Source: JAJZVS01 sp963708095 (GTDB taxonomy: Bacteria; Pseudomonadota; Alphaproteobacteria; Acetobacterales; Acetobacteraceae). From it: a DNA stretch of 64,000 nucleotides. Made by a program: the position numbers and the translations under genes. A model generated the notes under the pieces. The model did no database searches and was not told where the DNA came from. It worked only from the letters and a program-made list of their open reading frames with translations. Every line of letters begins with the position of its first letter. Positions within the stretch are counted from its first letter, which is position 1. Positions 1-8,446 of this stretch are shown here, one piece after another. The stretch covers positions 62,001-126,000 of the forward strand of contig OY970182.1 of assembly GCA_963708095.1 (NCBI GenBank), read 5' to 3'.

Positions 1-509
1 TAGACCACCTCCGCGGCGCGGTGCCGGCCTTGCAGGTCGAGCGCGATGCCGAGGTCCGTCTGTGCCGCGGCGTTGTCCGGAGCGACGGTCAGCGCGCGGC
101 GCAGCAGCGCCTCGGCGGTGGCGGGATCGCGTCCGAGCTGCAACCGGCCCAGCCCCAGCAGTGCCGCGCCGGACTCCGGCGTGCTCTGCAGCACGCGGGC
201 GAAATCGGCGCGCGCCGGGTCGGCCTGGCCCAACCCGGACAGCGCCTCGGCGCGGACCAGGCGCGCCGCCGTATTGTCCGGATGCTGCGCCAACACGCGA
301 TCGGCGAGCTGCAGCGCATCGGCCGGCGCGCCGGCGTGTAGCGCCGCCTGTGCCAGCCCCGTGTCCACCGCGGTGCCGTCCGCCGAGGGCGACGGTGTGC
401 CGGCGCAGGCGGCGAGCCCGATCAGCAGCAGGCCGGCCGCCCCGCCGCGCAGCGCGCGGCCAAAATGTCCAACGCGCAGCGCGCGGCTCAAACGCCCATT
501 GCGTAGCAC
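1..509 (-). CDS. tadD: TadD-like TPR lipoprotein (3' end outside window)
   Basis: This is the last visible gene of the tad locus and runs off the left edge, so its C-terminus is missing. The reading frame begins with a basic stretch and a hydrophobic segment ending in the lipobox LIGLAAC, so it should be an outer-membrane-directed lipoprotein. Helical repeats rich in Ala, Leu and Gly follow, with TPR-type spacing (for example ADALQLADRVLAQHPDN and AEALLRRALTVAPDN). TadD proteins are TPR lipoproteins thought to act as pilotins or assembly factors for the Tad secretin. The GTG at 509 is the most likely start; a TTG at 491 is possible. It lies 25 bp after tadC on the same strand. The family call rests on the lipobox, TPR pattern and position, not on a sequence search. 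Confidence 0.75.
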   Translation of the reverse strand, partial: MLRNGRLSRALRVGHFGRALRGGAAGLLLIGLAACAGTPSPSADGTAVDTGLAQAALHAGAPADALQLADRVLAQHPDNTAARLVRAEALSGLGQADPARADFARVLQSTPESGAALLGLGRLQLGRDPATAEALLRRALTVAPDNAAAQTDLGIALDLQGRHRAAEVV

Positions 510-534
510 GCGGCCGATGTTGCGTACCTCATGT

Positions 535-1491
535 CTAATGCTTGAGCGCATGCATCACCTGGATAATCGCCGGGCCGCCCACGATCATGAACAGGCAGGG
601 CAGAATGAAGAGCACCATCGGCATGGTCAGCAGCACCGGCAGGCGGGCGGCGCGTGCCTCGAACCGGGTGATCAGCTCGGTGCGCAGCTCCGCCGCCAGG
701 GTGCGGAGCGCATCCGACAGCGGCGTGCCGTACTGCGCCGACTGCACCAGGGTGGTCGCCAGCCGGCGCACGCTCTCCACGCCGGAGCGTTCGCCGAGAT
801 GGGCCAGCGCCACTTGCGCGTCGGTCATGATCTGCAATTCGTCCGCGGTCTGCGCGAATTCGATCGCCACCGCCTTGTGGGAGTGCACCAGTTCCTCGGC
901 CACCCGCAGCACGGTCGGGCCGAGGCCGAGTCCAGCCTGGGTGCAGATCACCATCATGTCGAGCGCGTCGGGCAGTTCCTGGCCGAGCCGCTTGGCGTGC
1001 CGCTCGCGCATGCGGTTGAGCACGAAATCGGGCGCCAGCAGCCCGGCCACAGCGCCCGCGGCCGGCAGCAGCAGGTGCCACACGGGCAGGGCGTGGAACT
1101 CCTCGGCGAGCAGCCACATCAGTCCCGGCATCGCCAGCAGCGCCATGATCTTGGCGCCGACGAACAGCCGCAGCGCCGCGGTCCCGCGCAGCCCGGCGGA
1201 TGCCAGGCTCTTCTCGAAAGCTTCCAGCATCCCTGCCGACAGCATGCGCCGGCGCAGCACCCATTGGCCGACGCCGGAGAGCAGGTGGACCACGCTCTGG
1301 CGTAGCCCCTCCTGGCGTCCGCCGTCGGACCCAACGCTGCCGAACGCACCCTGCGGGGGCAGGTGCAGCCCGCGGATGCGGGCATCAAGCCGCTGCTCGC
1401 GATGCAGCAGGCGCCACGCGACCCCGCCGCCGACGATGGCCAGCGCAAGGCAGCCACCGAGGGCGACGGGGATCGAGACCGGCATCATCAT
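535..1491 (-). CDS. tadC: Tad pilus inner-membrane platform protein TadC
   Basis: TadC is one of two GspF-like inner-membrane platform proteins of the Tad/Flp pilus machine and partners with TadB. The 318-residue product opens MMMPVSIPVAL with an N-terminal membrane segment. It has a cytoplasmic T2SSF domain (LGQELPDALDMMVICTQAGL, then LGERSGVESVRRLATTLVQS) and a C-terminal hydrophobic hairpin (PMVLFILPCLFMIVGGP). The start ATG at 1491 overlaps the tadB TGA (ATGA), which implies translational coupling. Length and domain order fit the family, and its position between tadB and tadD supports the assignment. Confidence 0.93.
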   Translation of the reverse strand: MMMPVSIPVALGGCLALAIVGGGVAWRLLHREQRLDARIRGLHLPPQGAFGSVGSDGGRQEGLRQSVVHLLSGVGQWVLRRRMLSAGMLEAFEKSLASAGLRGTAALRLFVGAKIMALLAMPGLMWLLAEEFHALPVWHLLLPAAGAVAGLLAPDFVLNRMRERHAKRLGQELPDALDMMVICTQAGLGLGPTVLRVAEELVHSHKAVAIEFAQTADELQIMTDAQVALAHLGERSGVESVRRLATTLVQSAQYGTPLSDALRTLAAELRTELITRFEARAARLPVLLTMPMVLFILPCLFMIVGGPAIIQVMHALKH

Positions 1492-2456
1492 GACAGGCTC
1501 TTCCGCATCATCCAGCGCATGGTGAACCAGCCGAATGCGAGCAGGCCTATCGACGCGCCGAGCAGCTTCTGGCCGGTCGGGTTGTGCAGCAGCACGCCGA
1601 AATACGCCGGGTTCATGATCGCGAGCGCCACGCCGCAGAGCGGCGGCAGCGAGCTCAGCACGTAGATGCTCATCTGCGCTTCCGACGCCAGCGCCTTGCC
1701 GCGCTGCTTCACCGCAAGGCGGCGGCGGATCATGTCGGCGAGTCCCTCCAGGGTCTCGCTCAGCCCGCCGCCGGTCTGGTTCTGCAAGGCCAGCGCCATG
1801 GCGAAGAACCGGTATTCCGCCATCCCGGCGCGGGCGGCCATCTCGCGCAGCGCGTCCTCGATCTGTCCGCCGAGCGCCAACCGGTGCGCCACCTTCTCGA
1901 ACTCCGGGCCGGTGGGGAAGGGCATTTCGCGCGCGACCGCGCGCATCGCCTCGCCCACCGGCACCCCCACCCGTACCGAGCGGACGATCATGGTGAGCGC
2001 ATCCGGGAACTGCTGCAGCAGCCGCTGCCGCCGCCGGGTCGCGAACCAGCCGAACATCCAGCGGCTGACGACGATCCAGAGCACCGGCAGTGCGAGCCAA
2101 CCGAGCGGCCCGAGCAGGGTCGTCGCTACGGATTGCCCTGCCTTGGCGACGGCAAACGCGGCGGCCAGCACGACCCACCACGGCAGCGGACATTGTTCGG
2201 GCCGCATCGGGTCGAAGCCGAACCAGACGGCGGCATGGCCGAATGCCGAGCGCTGCGGGCCGCCGGACGGACGGGTGAGGATCGAGGCCGCGACGAAGCG
2301 CCGGGACCGGCTGTGACGGCGCAGCACCTCGCCGGACCGCCGCGCGAAGCGCTGCTGCTCGGCCTGGGCACGGGCGACCAGCAGGCCGCTGAAGGCGAAG
2401 CCGACCAGGATCAGCAGCCCCATGCTGATCAGCACCATGGGCGAGGTCCAGTTCAT
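1488..2456 (-). CDS. tadB: Tad pilus inner-membrane platform protein TadB
   Basis: TadB is the second GspF-like platform protein of the Tad machine and couples the TadA ATPase to pilin polymerisation in the inner membrane. The 322-residue product starts MNWTSPMVLISMGLL with a signal-anchor helix. A central membrane segment (WLALPVLWIVVSRWMFGW) is followed by a T2SSF domain (LLQQFPDALTMIVRSVRVG, ALQNQTGGGLSETLEGLAD) and a C-terminal hydrophobic hairpin. The ATG at 2456 overlaps the tadA stop and the TGA overlaps the tadC start, so the three genes are translated as a coupled unit. A longer open frame extends upstream across tadA, but that part is an out-of-frame shadow. Confidence 0.93.
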   Translation of the reverse strand: MNWTSPMVLISMGLLILVGFAFSGLLVARAQAEQQRFARRSGEVLRRHSRSRRFVAASILTRPSGGPQRSAFGHAAVWFGFDPMRPEQCPLPWWVVLAAAFAVAKAGQSVATTLLGPLGWLALPVLWIVVSRWMFGWFATRRRQRLLQQFPDALTMIVRSVRVGVPVGEAMRAVAREMPFPTGPEFEKVAHRLALGGQIEDALREMAARAGMAEYRFFAMALALQNQTGGGLSETLEGLADMIRRRLAVKQRGKALASEAQMSIYVLSSLPPLCGVALAIMNPAYFGVLLHNPTGQKLLGASIGLLAFGWFTMRWMMRKSLS

Positions 2457-3835
2457 CCCATCGCCTCGTGGATCGCGTCGGCCCAGATGGTGTCGAGGCC
2501 GAAATAGGCGAGCCGGCGCATGAAGGTGGGCGGCACCGGGTTCACCTTGTAGCGCCCGTAGAGCCGGCCGTCCTCGCGCTGGCCCTGCACCTCGAACTGG
2601 AACACGTCGTTCAGTGCCACCACGTCGGTTTCCATGCCGCACACCTCGGTGACCTGGGTCACCCGCCGGCCGCCGTCGCGCTGGCGCTCGACCTGCACGA
2701 TGAGGTCCACCGCGCCCACGATCTGGGTGCGGATCGCCTTCGACGGCAGGCCCATATTGCCCATCTGCACCATGTTCTCGATGCGGGTGAGCGCATCGCG
2801 GGTGGTGTTGGCGTGGATGGTGGACATCGAGCCGTCGTGGCCGGTGTTCATCGCCTGCAGCATGTCGAACGCCTCGCCGCCGCGCACCTCGCCGATGATG
2901 ATGCGATCGGGGCGCATGCGCAGGGCGTTGCGGACCAAGTCGCGCTGGGTGATCTCGCCCTTGCCTTCCAGGCTGGCCGGGCGGGTTTCCAGCCGCACCA
3001 CGTGCGGCTGCTGCAATTGCAGCTCGGCGGCGTCCTCCACCGTCACCACGCGTTCGGCGAGGTCGATGAAGTTCGACAGCGCGTTGAGCAGGGTGGTCTT
3101 GCCCGAGCCGGTGCCGCCCGAGATGATGACGTTGAGCCGCGCCCGCCCGGCCACTTGCAGCACGCGCGCCACCGGGGGCGTGAGCGCGCCGAATTCCACC
3201 AGTTGCGCCAGGTCGATCTTCTTGCGGCTGAACTTTCGGATCGAGACATAGGGCCCGTCCAGCGCGAGCGGCGGGAACACGATATTGACGCGCGAGCCGT
3301 CCTTCAGGCGAGCATCGACCATCGGGCTCGATTCGTCGACCCGGCGGCCGATCGCGGCGGCGATGCGCTGGCAGATGCCGGTGAGGTGGGAGGTGTCGCG
3401 GAACCGCACCTCCGACAGCACGGTCTTGCCGCGCCGCTCGACGAACACCCGGTGCGGGCCGTTCACCATGATGTCGTTGATGGCGTCGTCTTCCAGCAGC
3501 GGCTCGAGCGGGCCGAGGCCGACGATGTCGTTCACCAGTTCGCTTGCCAGCGCGCGCTGCTCGCGGGCGTTGAGCTGGGCGCGGTTCTGCGAGGCGAGCT
3601 CGGAGATCAGCCGCTCCACGTCGCCGATCAGTTGGTCGGCCGGCATGTTGGAGACGACGGCCGGGTCCAGCCGGGCAAGGCAGAGGGTGCGCAGGCCGGC
3701 GATGGAATCGGGCGGCGGGGCGCCCTGCGCCGGCGGCGCCGCGGGCACCGGCGGGGCCGGAGGCGCGGCCTGCTCGCGCGCGGCTGTCGCCTCGCTGCGG
3801 CGGCCGAACCGCGGTGCGGCGAGGCTCGCGCTCAT
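2453..3835 (-). CDS. tadA: Tad/Cpa secretion ATPase TadA (CpaF)
   Basis: This hexameric type II/IV secretion-family ATPase powers Flp pilus assembly at the cytoplasmic face of the inner membrane. The 460-residue protein has a Pro/Ala-rich N-terminus of about 45 residues and an all-alpha N-terminal domain. The core carries Walker A GGTGSGKTT near residue 240, an Asp box (VVTVEDAAEL), a His box (SMSTIHANT) and the Walker B region RPDRIIIGEVRGGEAFD. All catalytic motifs are intact. The ATG at 3835 overlaps the cpaE TGA by four bases. Length matches CpaF/TadA homologues. Confidence 0.96.
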   Translation of the reverse strand: MSASLAAPRFGRRSEATAAREQAAPPAPPVPAAPPAQGAPPPDSIAGLRTLCLARLDPAVVSNMPADQLIGDVERLISELASQNRAQLNAREQRALASELVNDIVGLGPLEPLLEDDAINDIMVNGPHRVFVERRGKTVLSEVRFRDTSHLTGICQRIAAAIGRRVDESSPMVDARLKDGSRVNIVFPPLALDGPYVSIRKFSRKKIDLAQLVEFGALTPPVARVLQVAGRARLNVIISGGTGSGKTTLLNALSNFIDLAERVVTVEDAAELQLQQPHVVRLETRPASLEGKGEITQRDLVRNALRMRPDRIIIGEVRGGEAFDMLQAMNTGHDGSMSTIHANTTRDALTRIENMVQMGNMGLPSKAIRTQIVGAVDLIVQVERQRDGGRRVTQVTEVCGMETDVVALNDVFQFEVQGQREDGRLYGRYKVNPVPPTFMRRLAYFGLDTIWADAIHEAMG

Positions 3836-5124
3836 GCTGCCTTGCCGGTGCCGGAGCGCGACAGGGAGAACCAGCGCCGCCTGCGGGCCGACGCCGCCGG
3901 CCCCTCCGGGGCGATCGGGTCGAGCAGGGCAAGCGAGGCGACCTGGCGGGCGAGCTCGGTGACGGCACGGCGGAACACGCTGCTGGTGGAGATCGCCGGC
4001 TCGCCGAGATTGGCGGCCTGGCGCAACTGCCGCGGCAGGTCGGGGATGACGACGTCGACCTTGATCTTGAGCCCGTCCTCGATCTGGCGCCGGCTCAGCC
4101 CGCCACTCACGCCGAGCCGGTTCAGCACCAGCACCGCGTTCTGGGTCTGTCGCGGGCCGGCGGGCAGGGCGAGCAGGCGCAGGGTGTCGCGCATGTCGGC
4201 GAGCGTCGGTTCCAGCACCAGCACCCGCTGGTGGGCGAGGTCCAGCAGGTCGCGGTGCAGCGGCACCGGCACGAAGGGGACATCGCCGATGACGAAGTTG
4301 TAGCGTTTGCGCAGCGACTCAACCAGGCGCTCGGCCGCTGCGGGGGCGTAGGCCAGCGGCACGTTCAGCCGTTCCTCCCCGGCCAGCACGTGCAGCCGGT
4401 CGGTGGCCGGCACTGCCGCGCGTTCAGCGAGCAGCGCGTCGATGCGCTCGGGGAATTCGAGCGCGGTGCGCAGCCCGGCGCCGGCCTGGAGATTGAACAG
4501 GAACGCCGCGGTGCCGCGATAGAGGTCGGGATCGAGCAGCACGGTGTGGTGGCGCAGGGTGGCGCCGAGGTACCAGGCAAGGTTGGCGGCGACGGTGCTG
4601 GTGCCGACCCCGCCGCGCACCCCGGTAACGGTCAGCACGCGCCCGCCCAGCACCGCCTCCGACGACGGTCCGCGACCGAGTACGAAGCTGCCGAAGTGGC
4701 GCGCCACGCTGTCGCGGGTGAGCGGCTTGGCGAGGTAGTCGGCCGCACCCAGGCCGCGGGTGACCTCGCGGTAGAAATCGGTGCTGTCGTGCTCGCCGAT
4801 CACCAGCACGCAGACATCGGGCTCGACCACGGCGGCGAGGTCGCCGAGCGCCTTCAGCGGCTGGTCCTCGCCGGTGATGTCGACCACCAGGATGCGCGGG
4901 GTGGCGGATTTCTGCATCGCCGTATAGGCGGCACGGATGCCGCCGCGGCGCAGGTCCGCCGCCTCCGGCAGCAGGCCGGCGAGGCCAGCCTGGAGCGCGG
5001 CTTCGGATTCGGCGTCGGTGACGAAGCCCTGCAGGTTGGGACGGTCGTGGCGGATCGGGCCGATGTCGCCCGCGCCCGCGCCGCGCGTGCCGGCGTCGAG
5101 ACCGGACGTGCTGCCGTCCGGCAT
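3832..5124 (-). CDS. cpaE: Tad pilus localisation ATPase-like protein CpaE/TadZ
   Basis: CpaE/TadZ proteins combine a receiver-like N-terminal domain with a MinD/ParA-like domain and position the pilus machine in the cell. Starting at the ATG at 5124, which overlaps the upstream TGA, the product has 430 residues. The region ILVVDITGEDQPLKALGDL resembles a response-regulator core. Near residue 175 the P-loop reads GVRGGVGTSTVAANLAW; it lacks the usual Lys-Thr pair of MinD (GKT), as is common in TadZ. DPDLYRGTAAFLFN follows like a switch-I segment. An upstream open frame extends to 5457, but it only shadows the cpaD gene. Confidence 0.9.
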   Translation of the reverse strand: MPDGSTSGLDAGTRGAGAGDIGPIRHDRPNLQGFVTDAESEAALQAGLAGLLPEAADLRRGGIRAAYTAMQKSATPRILVVDITGEDQPLKALGDLAAVVEPDVCVLVIGEHDSTDFYREVTRGLGAADYLAKPLTRDSVARHFGSFVLGRGPSSEAVLGGRVLTVTGVRGGVGTSTVAANLAWYLGATLRHHTVLLDPDLYRGTAAFLFNLQAGAGLRTALEFPERIDALLAERAAVPATDRLHVLAGEERLNVPLAYAPAAAERLVESLRKRYNFVIGDVPFVPVPLHRDLLDLAHQRVLVLEPTLADMRDTLRLLALPAGPRQTQNAVLVLNRLGVSGGLSRRQIEDGLKIKVDVVIPDLPRQLRQAANLGEPAISTSSVFRRAVTELARQVASLALLDPIAPEGPAASARRRRWFSLSRSGTGKAA

Positions 5125-5426
5125 CAGCTGGCCCCCCCGCCTGCGCCGACCCCGGCCCCGCTGCCGCCGGCGGCACTGGATCCGCCCTTGGCCTGGCCGG
5201 TCTCGACCTGCTGCAGACCGGGCACCACCGTCGCCGCGTCGGTCCGGTCGCTGCCGCGCCCGACGATCAGATCGTCCGGATCGGCCACCTGGGCGGCGAT
5301 ATTGGCGGCGTTCGCCCCGGTGGGGTGCCACGTGAAGGGGCGGTTGTAGGTATCGAGCTGGGAGCAGCCGGAGAGCGCTCCGACGCTGGCGATCAGCAGT
5401 ACGAGGGGGGGCAGGATGCGATACAT
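5124..5426 (-). CDS. cpaD: CpaD-like pilus biogenesis lipoprotein, unusually short
   Basis: This is a small lipoprotein between the secretin and cpaE genes, the slot of cpaD in alphaproteobacterial tad loci. The ATG at 5426 is preceded by GAGGA at ideal spacing; a GTG at 5438 overlapping the cpaC stop is an alternative. The signal peptide MYRILPPLVLLIASVGALSG ends at Cys. The mature protein then contains YNRPFTWHPTGANAANIAAQ and GRGSDRTDAATV, which resemble the C-terminal half of CpaD (the N.A.N...V.dP.DL.rGR motif). Family members are usually about 200 residues and this one is about 100, so the N-terminal half appears lost. It ends in a Gly/Ala-rich tail. Confidence 0.78.
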   Translation of the reverse strand: MYRILPPLVLLIASVGALSGCSQLDTYNRPFTWHPTGANAANIAAQVADPDDLIVGRGSDRTDAATVVPGLQQVETGQAKGGSSAAGGSGAGVGAGGGAS

Positions 5427-5434
5427 GGCGATCC

Positions 5435-6955
5435 TCACTGCACCATGAAGCCGGCATCGCCCGGGACCGGGACCGGTTCCCAGTGCCGTGGCGTGCCGAC
5501 CTGGCGCATGAACAGCAGGCGTTGGAGGTCGGAGGGGGCGGTGTAGGTCTGGTCCGGGGTCTGCAGCCGGCGGACGCTGTCGACCGGGCGGACGATGTAG
5601 GGGGTGACGATGATCACGAGCTCGGTCTGCTGGCGGGTGAACTGGTCGTCGCGGAACAAGGCGCCGAGGATCGGAATGTTGCTGACGTTCGGAATGCCCG
5701 TGGCACCGTCGTTGAGCGTATCCTGCAGCAGGCCGCCGATAGCGAAGCTCTGGCCTGAGCCGAGCTGCACCGTCGTCTCCGCCCGGCTCACGGTGAACGA
5801 GGGCACCTGGAACGTCTGGTTCGCTGCCGTTATGGTGACCGTGCTCGTATTGCTGGGTTGGCTGACTTCCGGCGCGACGTGGATATTGATCCGTCCGTCG
5901 CTGAAGACGGTCGGCAGAAAGTTCAGGGAGACGCCGTATTTCTTGTATTCGACCGTCACCTGGCCGTTCTGCCCCGGCACCGGCACCGGGATTTCGCCGC
6001 CGACCAGAAAGCTGGCCGGCTGGCCGCTGATCACCGTGAGGTTGGGCTCGGCGAGCAGGCGCAACAGCCCGTCGCTCGCCAGCGCGTCGAGCGCGCCGGC
6101 GACGCTGAGGCCCTTCGCCGTGCTCCCGGTCAGCGCGGAAACCCCGCCGTTCAGGGCCAGGCCCAACGCCGGGCTCAAGGCGCCGATCATGCCGATGTTG
6201 CCGAGGGCGGTCCAGTTGATCCCGAGCTTGTCGCTCAAGGTGCGCGACATCTGGACGATGCGGACCTGCAACGTAACCTGCACCGAGGCGCGCACCGTGA
6301 TCTGGTCGGCCAGGGTCTGGCCGGGATCGAGGAAGCCCTGGGCAACGGCCACCGCCTGGGCCGCCTCGGCCGGGGTTTCCACCCAGCCGGTCAGCAACAG
6401 GCCCTTGGGCTGCGCCTGCACGCGGATGTGCCCACCGGGCACCAGGTGGTCGATTTCCGCCGTCACCGCTCGGGCGGAGAATTCCGAGGGCTGCACCGTC
6501 ACGTCGTAGGCCCCGATCAGCCCTCCATCGGCGCCGAGAGCGGCGATGGTCGTGCGTCCCGCGCCGACGCCGAAGACGAACAGGGTGGACGGGCCGGCGG
6601 GATGCACTTCGGCGACTTTCGGGTCGGCGACGAAGACGTTGGCGGCCGGGCCGGTGAGCCGGAGGATCTGCCCGCTGCCCTGGCGCAGCGCCAGGCTGCG
6701 GGACACGGCGGCTTGGGGTGGATCACGCGGCACGAGCTCGGCTGCCTGCCTCGGGGCGGGCGCCGCTGTCATCAACAGGCGCTGGCCGGTGCCGCTGTCG
6801 CGTACCGCCGTACTGGTCGGCAGCTCCGCTTCCATTGGGGGCACCAGGGCTGCGGGCGGCATCGCCAGCCCAGGGGAAGCGAGCCCAGGGGAAGCGAGTG
6901 CCGGGGAGGCGAGCGCGGCCAGCAGCAAACCGGCAGCGGCGCGGAGGCGGGTCAA
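5435..6955 (-). CDS. cpaC: Tad pilus outer-membrane secretin CpaC/RcpA
   Basis: This protein forms the outer-membrane channel for the Flp pilus. The 506-residue product begins with a Sec signal peptide carrying a short repeat (ASPALASPGLASPGLAMPP). A pilus and secretin N-terminal domain follows (SLALRQGSGQILRLTGPA, VFVADPKVAEVHP). Next is a BON-like region (GLLLTGWVETPAEAAQAVAV), then the secretin domain with VTLQVRIVQMSRTLSDKLGI, the VGGEIPVPVP motif, and TTVQLGSGQSFAIGGLLQ ahead of the final beta strands. It overlaps cpaB by four bases. All expected domains are present. Confidence 0.95.
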   Translation of the reverse strand: MTRLRAAAGLLLAALASPALASPGLASPGLAMPPAALVPPMEAELPTSTAVRDSGTGQRLLMTAAPAPRQAAELVPRDPPQAAVSRSLALRQGSGQILRLTGPAANVFVADPKVAEVHPAGPSTLFVFGVGAGRTTIAALGADGGLIGAYDVTVQPSEFSARAVTAEIDHLVPGGHIRVQAQPKGLLLTGWVETPAEAAQAVAVAQGFLDPGQTLADQITVRASVQVTLQVRIVQMSRTLSDKLGINWTALGNIGMIGALSPALGLALNGGVSALTGSTAKGLSVAGALDALASDGLLRLLAEPNLTVISGQPASFLVGGEIPVPVPGQNGQVTVEYKKYGVSLNFLPTVFSDGRINIHVAPEVSQPSNTSTVTITAANQTFQVPSFTVSRAETTVQLGSGQSFAIGGLLQDTLNDGATGIPNVSNIPILGALFRDDQFTRQQTELVIIVTPYIVRPVDSVRRLQTPDQTYTAPSDLQRLLFMRQVGTPRHWEPVPVPGDAGFMVQ

Positions 6956-7782
6956 AACTTGAACTCCTGCGCGCCGCCGGCGCCCTGCCAGATGACCATC
7001 GCCCCGCCGCTCGGCGCGCGCGCCACGGCACCCAGCGCCGGGGAGACGTCGGAGGCCCAGGTGGTGCCGCGCGGGGGTGGCGCGCCGGTCGGGGTGGCAG
7101 CGGACCGCACCGTGAGCGACAGCCGTCCGAGGCGGGTGGCGACCTGGACCTCCTGGGCCTCGGCCTCGGTCACTTCCAGGGTGACGGTGTGCGCGGTCTT
7201 GGCGCCCTCGCCGGCGGCCGCGCCTTCGACGATGCGCTGGTCGATCGCGATCACCCGCACGTCGGACAGCACGGTTTCGGCGGCGATGCGCTGGCCGGGG
7301 GCCAGATTGGGGGCGGTGAGGGCCTCGGTCAGGATGAGATCGACCTTGTCACCCGGCCAGATCAGCCCCGCGGTGCCGGTGATGTCGTCCACGCCCACGG
7401 TCACGGCGCGCATCCCGGGCTTGAGCACGGCGGCGAGGAAGCCGTGATCCCCCGGGCGCAGCAGTGCGTCGGCGCGCACCGGCTCCCCCTTGGACAGGCT
7501 CTGGCGCACCATGGCGCCGACCAGGGAGCGGCGGACGGCGGCGGTGTCCAGGCTGTCGCCGGGGCGGCGGGCGGGGATCGGGATCACCTCATCGCCGAGG
7601 TCCTCCGGCTTGAGCAGCGCGCCCGCGCGCACTGAGTTGGCGGCCACCAGGATGCGGACCGTCGCCGGCTTCGCCGCCGCGACATGCGCGGGACGGGCCG
7701 GGTGGGTGGCGGAGAAGGCGATGACGCCGAGCCCCAGCAGGCCGAGGGCCATCAGGGCGAAGAAGGTGATGCGCAGAACCAT
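6952..7782 (-). CDS. cpaB: Tad pilus assembly protein CpaB/RcpC
   Basis: CpaB is a periplasmic, membrane-anchored SAF-domain protein associated with the secretin. The 276-residue product has an N-terminal transmembrane helix (FFALMALGLLGLGVIAF). The SAF segment follows (RILVAANSVRAGALLKPEDL, with VRQSLSKGEPVRADALLRPG). An RcpC-type domain comes next, including GDKVDLILTEAL and SDVRVIAIDQRIV. It sits directly between tadV and cpaC as in Caulobacter-type loci. The start ATG at 7782 lies 16 bp after tadV. Length is typical for the family. Confidence 0.94.
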   Translation of the reverse strand: MVLRITFFALMALGLLGLGVIAFSATHPARPAHVAAAKPATVRILVAANSVRAGALLKPEDLGDEVIPIPARRPGDSLDTAAVRRSLVGAMVRQSLSKGEPVRADALLRPGDHGFLAAVLKPGMRAVTVGVDDITGTAGLIWPGDKVDLILTEALTAPNLAPGQRIAAETVLSDVRVIAIDQRIVEGAAAGEGAKTAHTVTLEVTEAEAQEVQVATRLGRLSLTVRSAATPTGAPPPRGTTWASDVSPALGAVARAPSGGAMVIWQGAGGAQEFKF

Positions 7783-7798
7783 CGTGGGCGATCCGATC

Positions 7799-8320
7799 TC
7801 AACGCAGCATCAGAAGCGTGCCGCAGGCGATGGCGCAGGCGTAAGGGAGCGGGCAGCCGCGATGGATGCGCCAGCGCTCGGCGCGCCAGACGCGGGCGAG
7901 CAGGTTGCCGCGATGCACGGCTACCCCGGCCGGGGACGGGGCGGCGATCAAGCGGCGGGCGAGCAGGTAGAACAGGCCGAGCAGGCCGCCGGCGACGCCG
8001 GTCGCCAGGACGAAGCTCGCGCAGGCGGTAGGCGGCACGAGGGTGGCGGCGGCGCCCAGCATCTTCACATCGGCGCCGCCGATCCAGCGCATCTGCCAGC
8101 ACAGGAAGGCGAAGCCGAACACCAGCACCCCGGCGAGCAGAGCCAGGACGAGCCGGCCCTGCAACGCGCTGTCGGCGATGCCGATCGCGGCCAGCGCCAG
8201 CGGAATGGAGTTCGGCACGATCCGCGTGGCGAGGTCGCGCAGGGAGGCCAGGACCAGCAGCAGCACGGCGAGCCCGAGCAGAAGACTGGTCGCGACGGGA
8301 ACGATGCCGTGCTGCCACAT
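7799..8320 (-). CDS. tadV: Type IV prepilin peptidase TadV/CpaA
   Basis: This is a short membrane aspartyl protease that cleaves the prepilin leader at the inner membrane. The 173-residue protein has about six hydrophobic segments. It shows both catalytic aspartates: one in the first loop (LASLRDLATRIVPN) and one in IGGADVKMLGA, equivalent to the GxGD motif with Ala for the second Gly partner. It lacks the methyltransferase domain of full PilD, which is normal for TadV. It follows flp after a 126-bp gap that contains a strong hairpin, so its expression is probably lower than that of the pilin. Confidence 0.93.
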   Translation of the reverse strand: MWQHGIVPVATSLLLGLAVLLLVLASLRDLATRIVPNSIPLALAAIGIADSALQGRLVLALLAGVLVFGFAFLCWQMRWIGGADVKMLGAAATLVPPTACASFVLATGVAGGLLGLFYLLARRLIAAPSPAGVAVHRGNLLARVWRAERWRIHRGCPLPYACAIACGTLLMLR

Positions 8321-8395
8321 GATGAGATCCTGCTCCTTCTCGGCGTACCCGCACTTGCGGGCACGCCGCGATCCATGCCCCCAAGAAAGGGTCGT

Positions 8396-8432
8396 GGCCC
8401 GCGCGGACGAGGCTGCGGCGTCCGCGCGGGCC
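8396..8432 (-). terminator. Strong stem-loop between flp and tadV (attenuator-like)
   Basis: Read on the minus strand, just after the flp stop, this is a perfect 14-bp GC-rich inverted repeat (arms 8396-8409 and 8419-8432) around a 9-base loop. It is followed by a mildly T-rich stretch (ACCCTTTCTT). Such a structure can end most transcripts after the pilin gene, or protect the flp mRNA 3' end, so that pilin is made in excess over the machinery. The structure is seen in the sequence; its effect is inferred. Confidence 0.7.
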
Positions 8433-8446
8433 TGCGGCTATCAGCC

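Noticed and set aside
46..1305. Long plus-strand open frame opposite tadC/tadD
   Set aside because: It mirrors GC-rich codons of the real minus-strand genes; the sequence is low in recognisable motifs and rich in Arg/Ala/Gly, typical of an antisense shadow.
1488..3968. Fusion-like frame joining an upstream segment to TadB
   Set aside because: The N-terminal part is an out-of-frame read of tadA; TadB begins at the ATG overlapping the tadA stop.
2468..4303. 611-codon plus-strand open frame over tadA/cpaE
   Set aside because: The opposite strand encodes ATPases with complete catalytic motifs, so this frame is a composition artefact.
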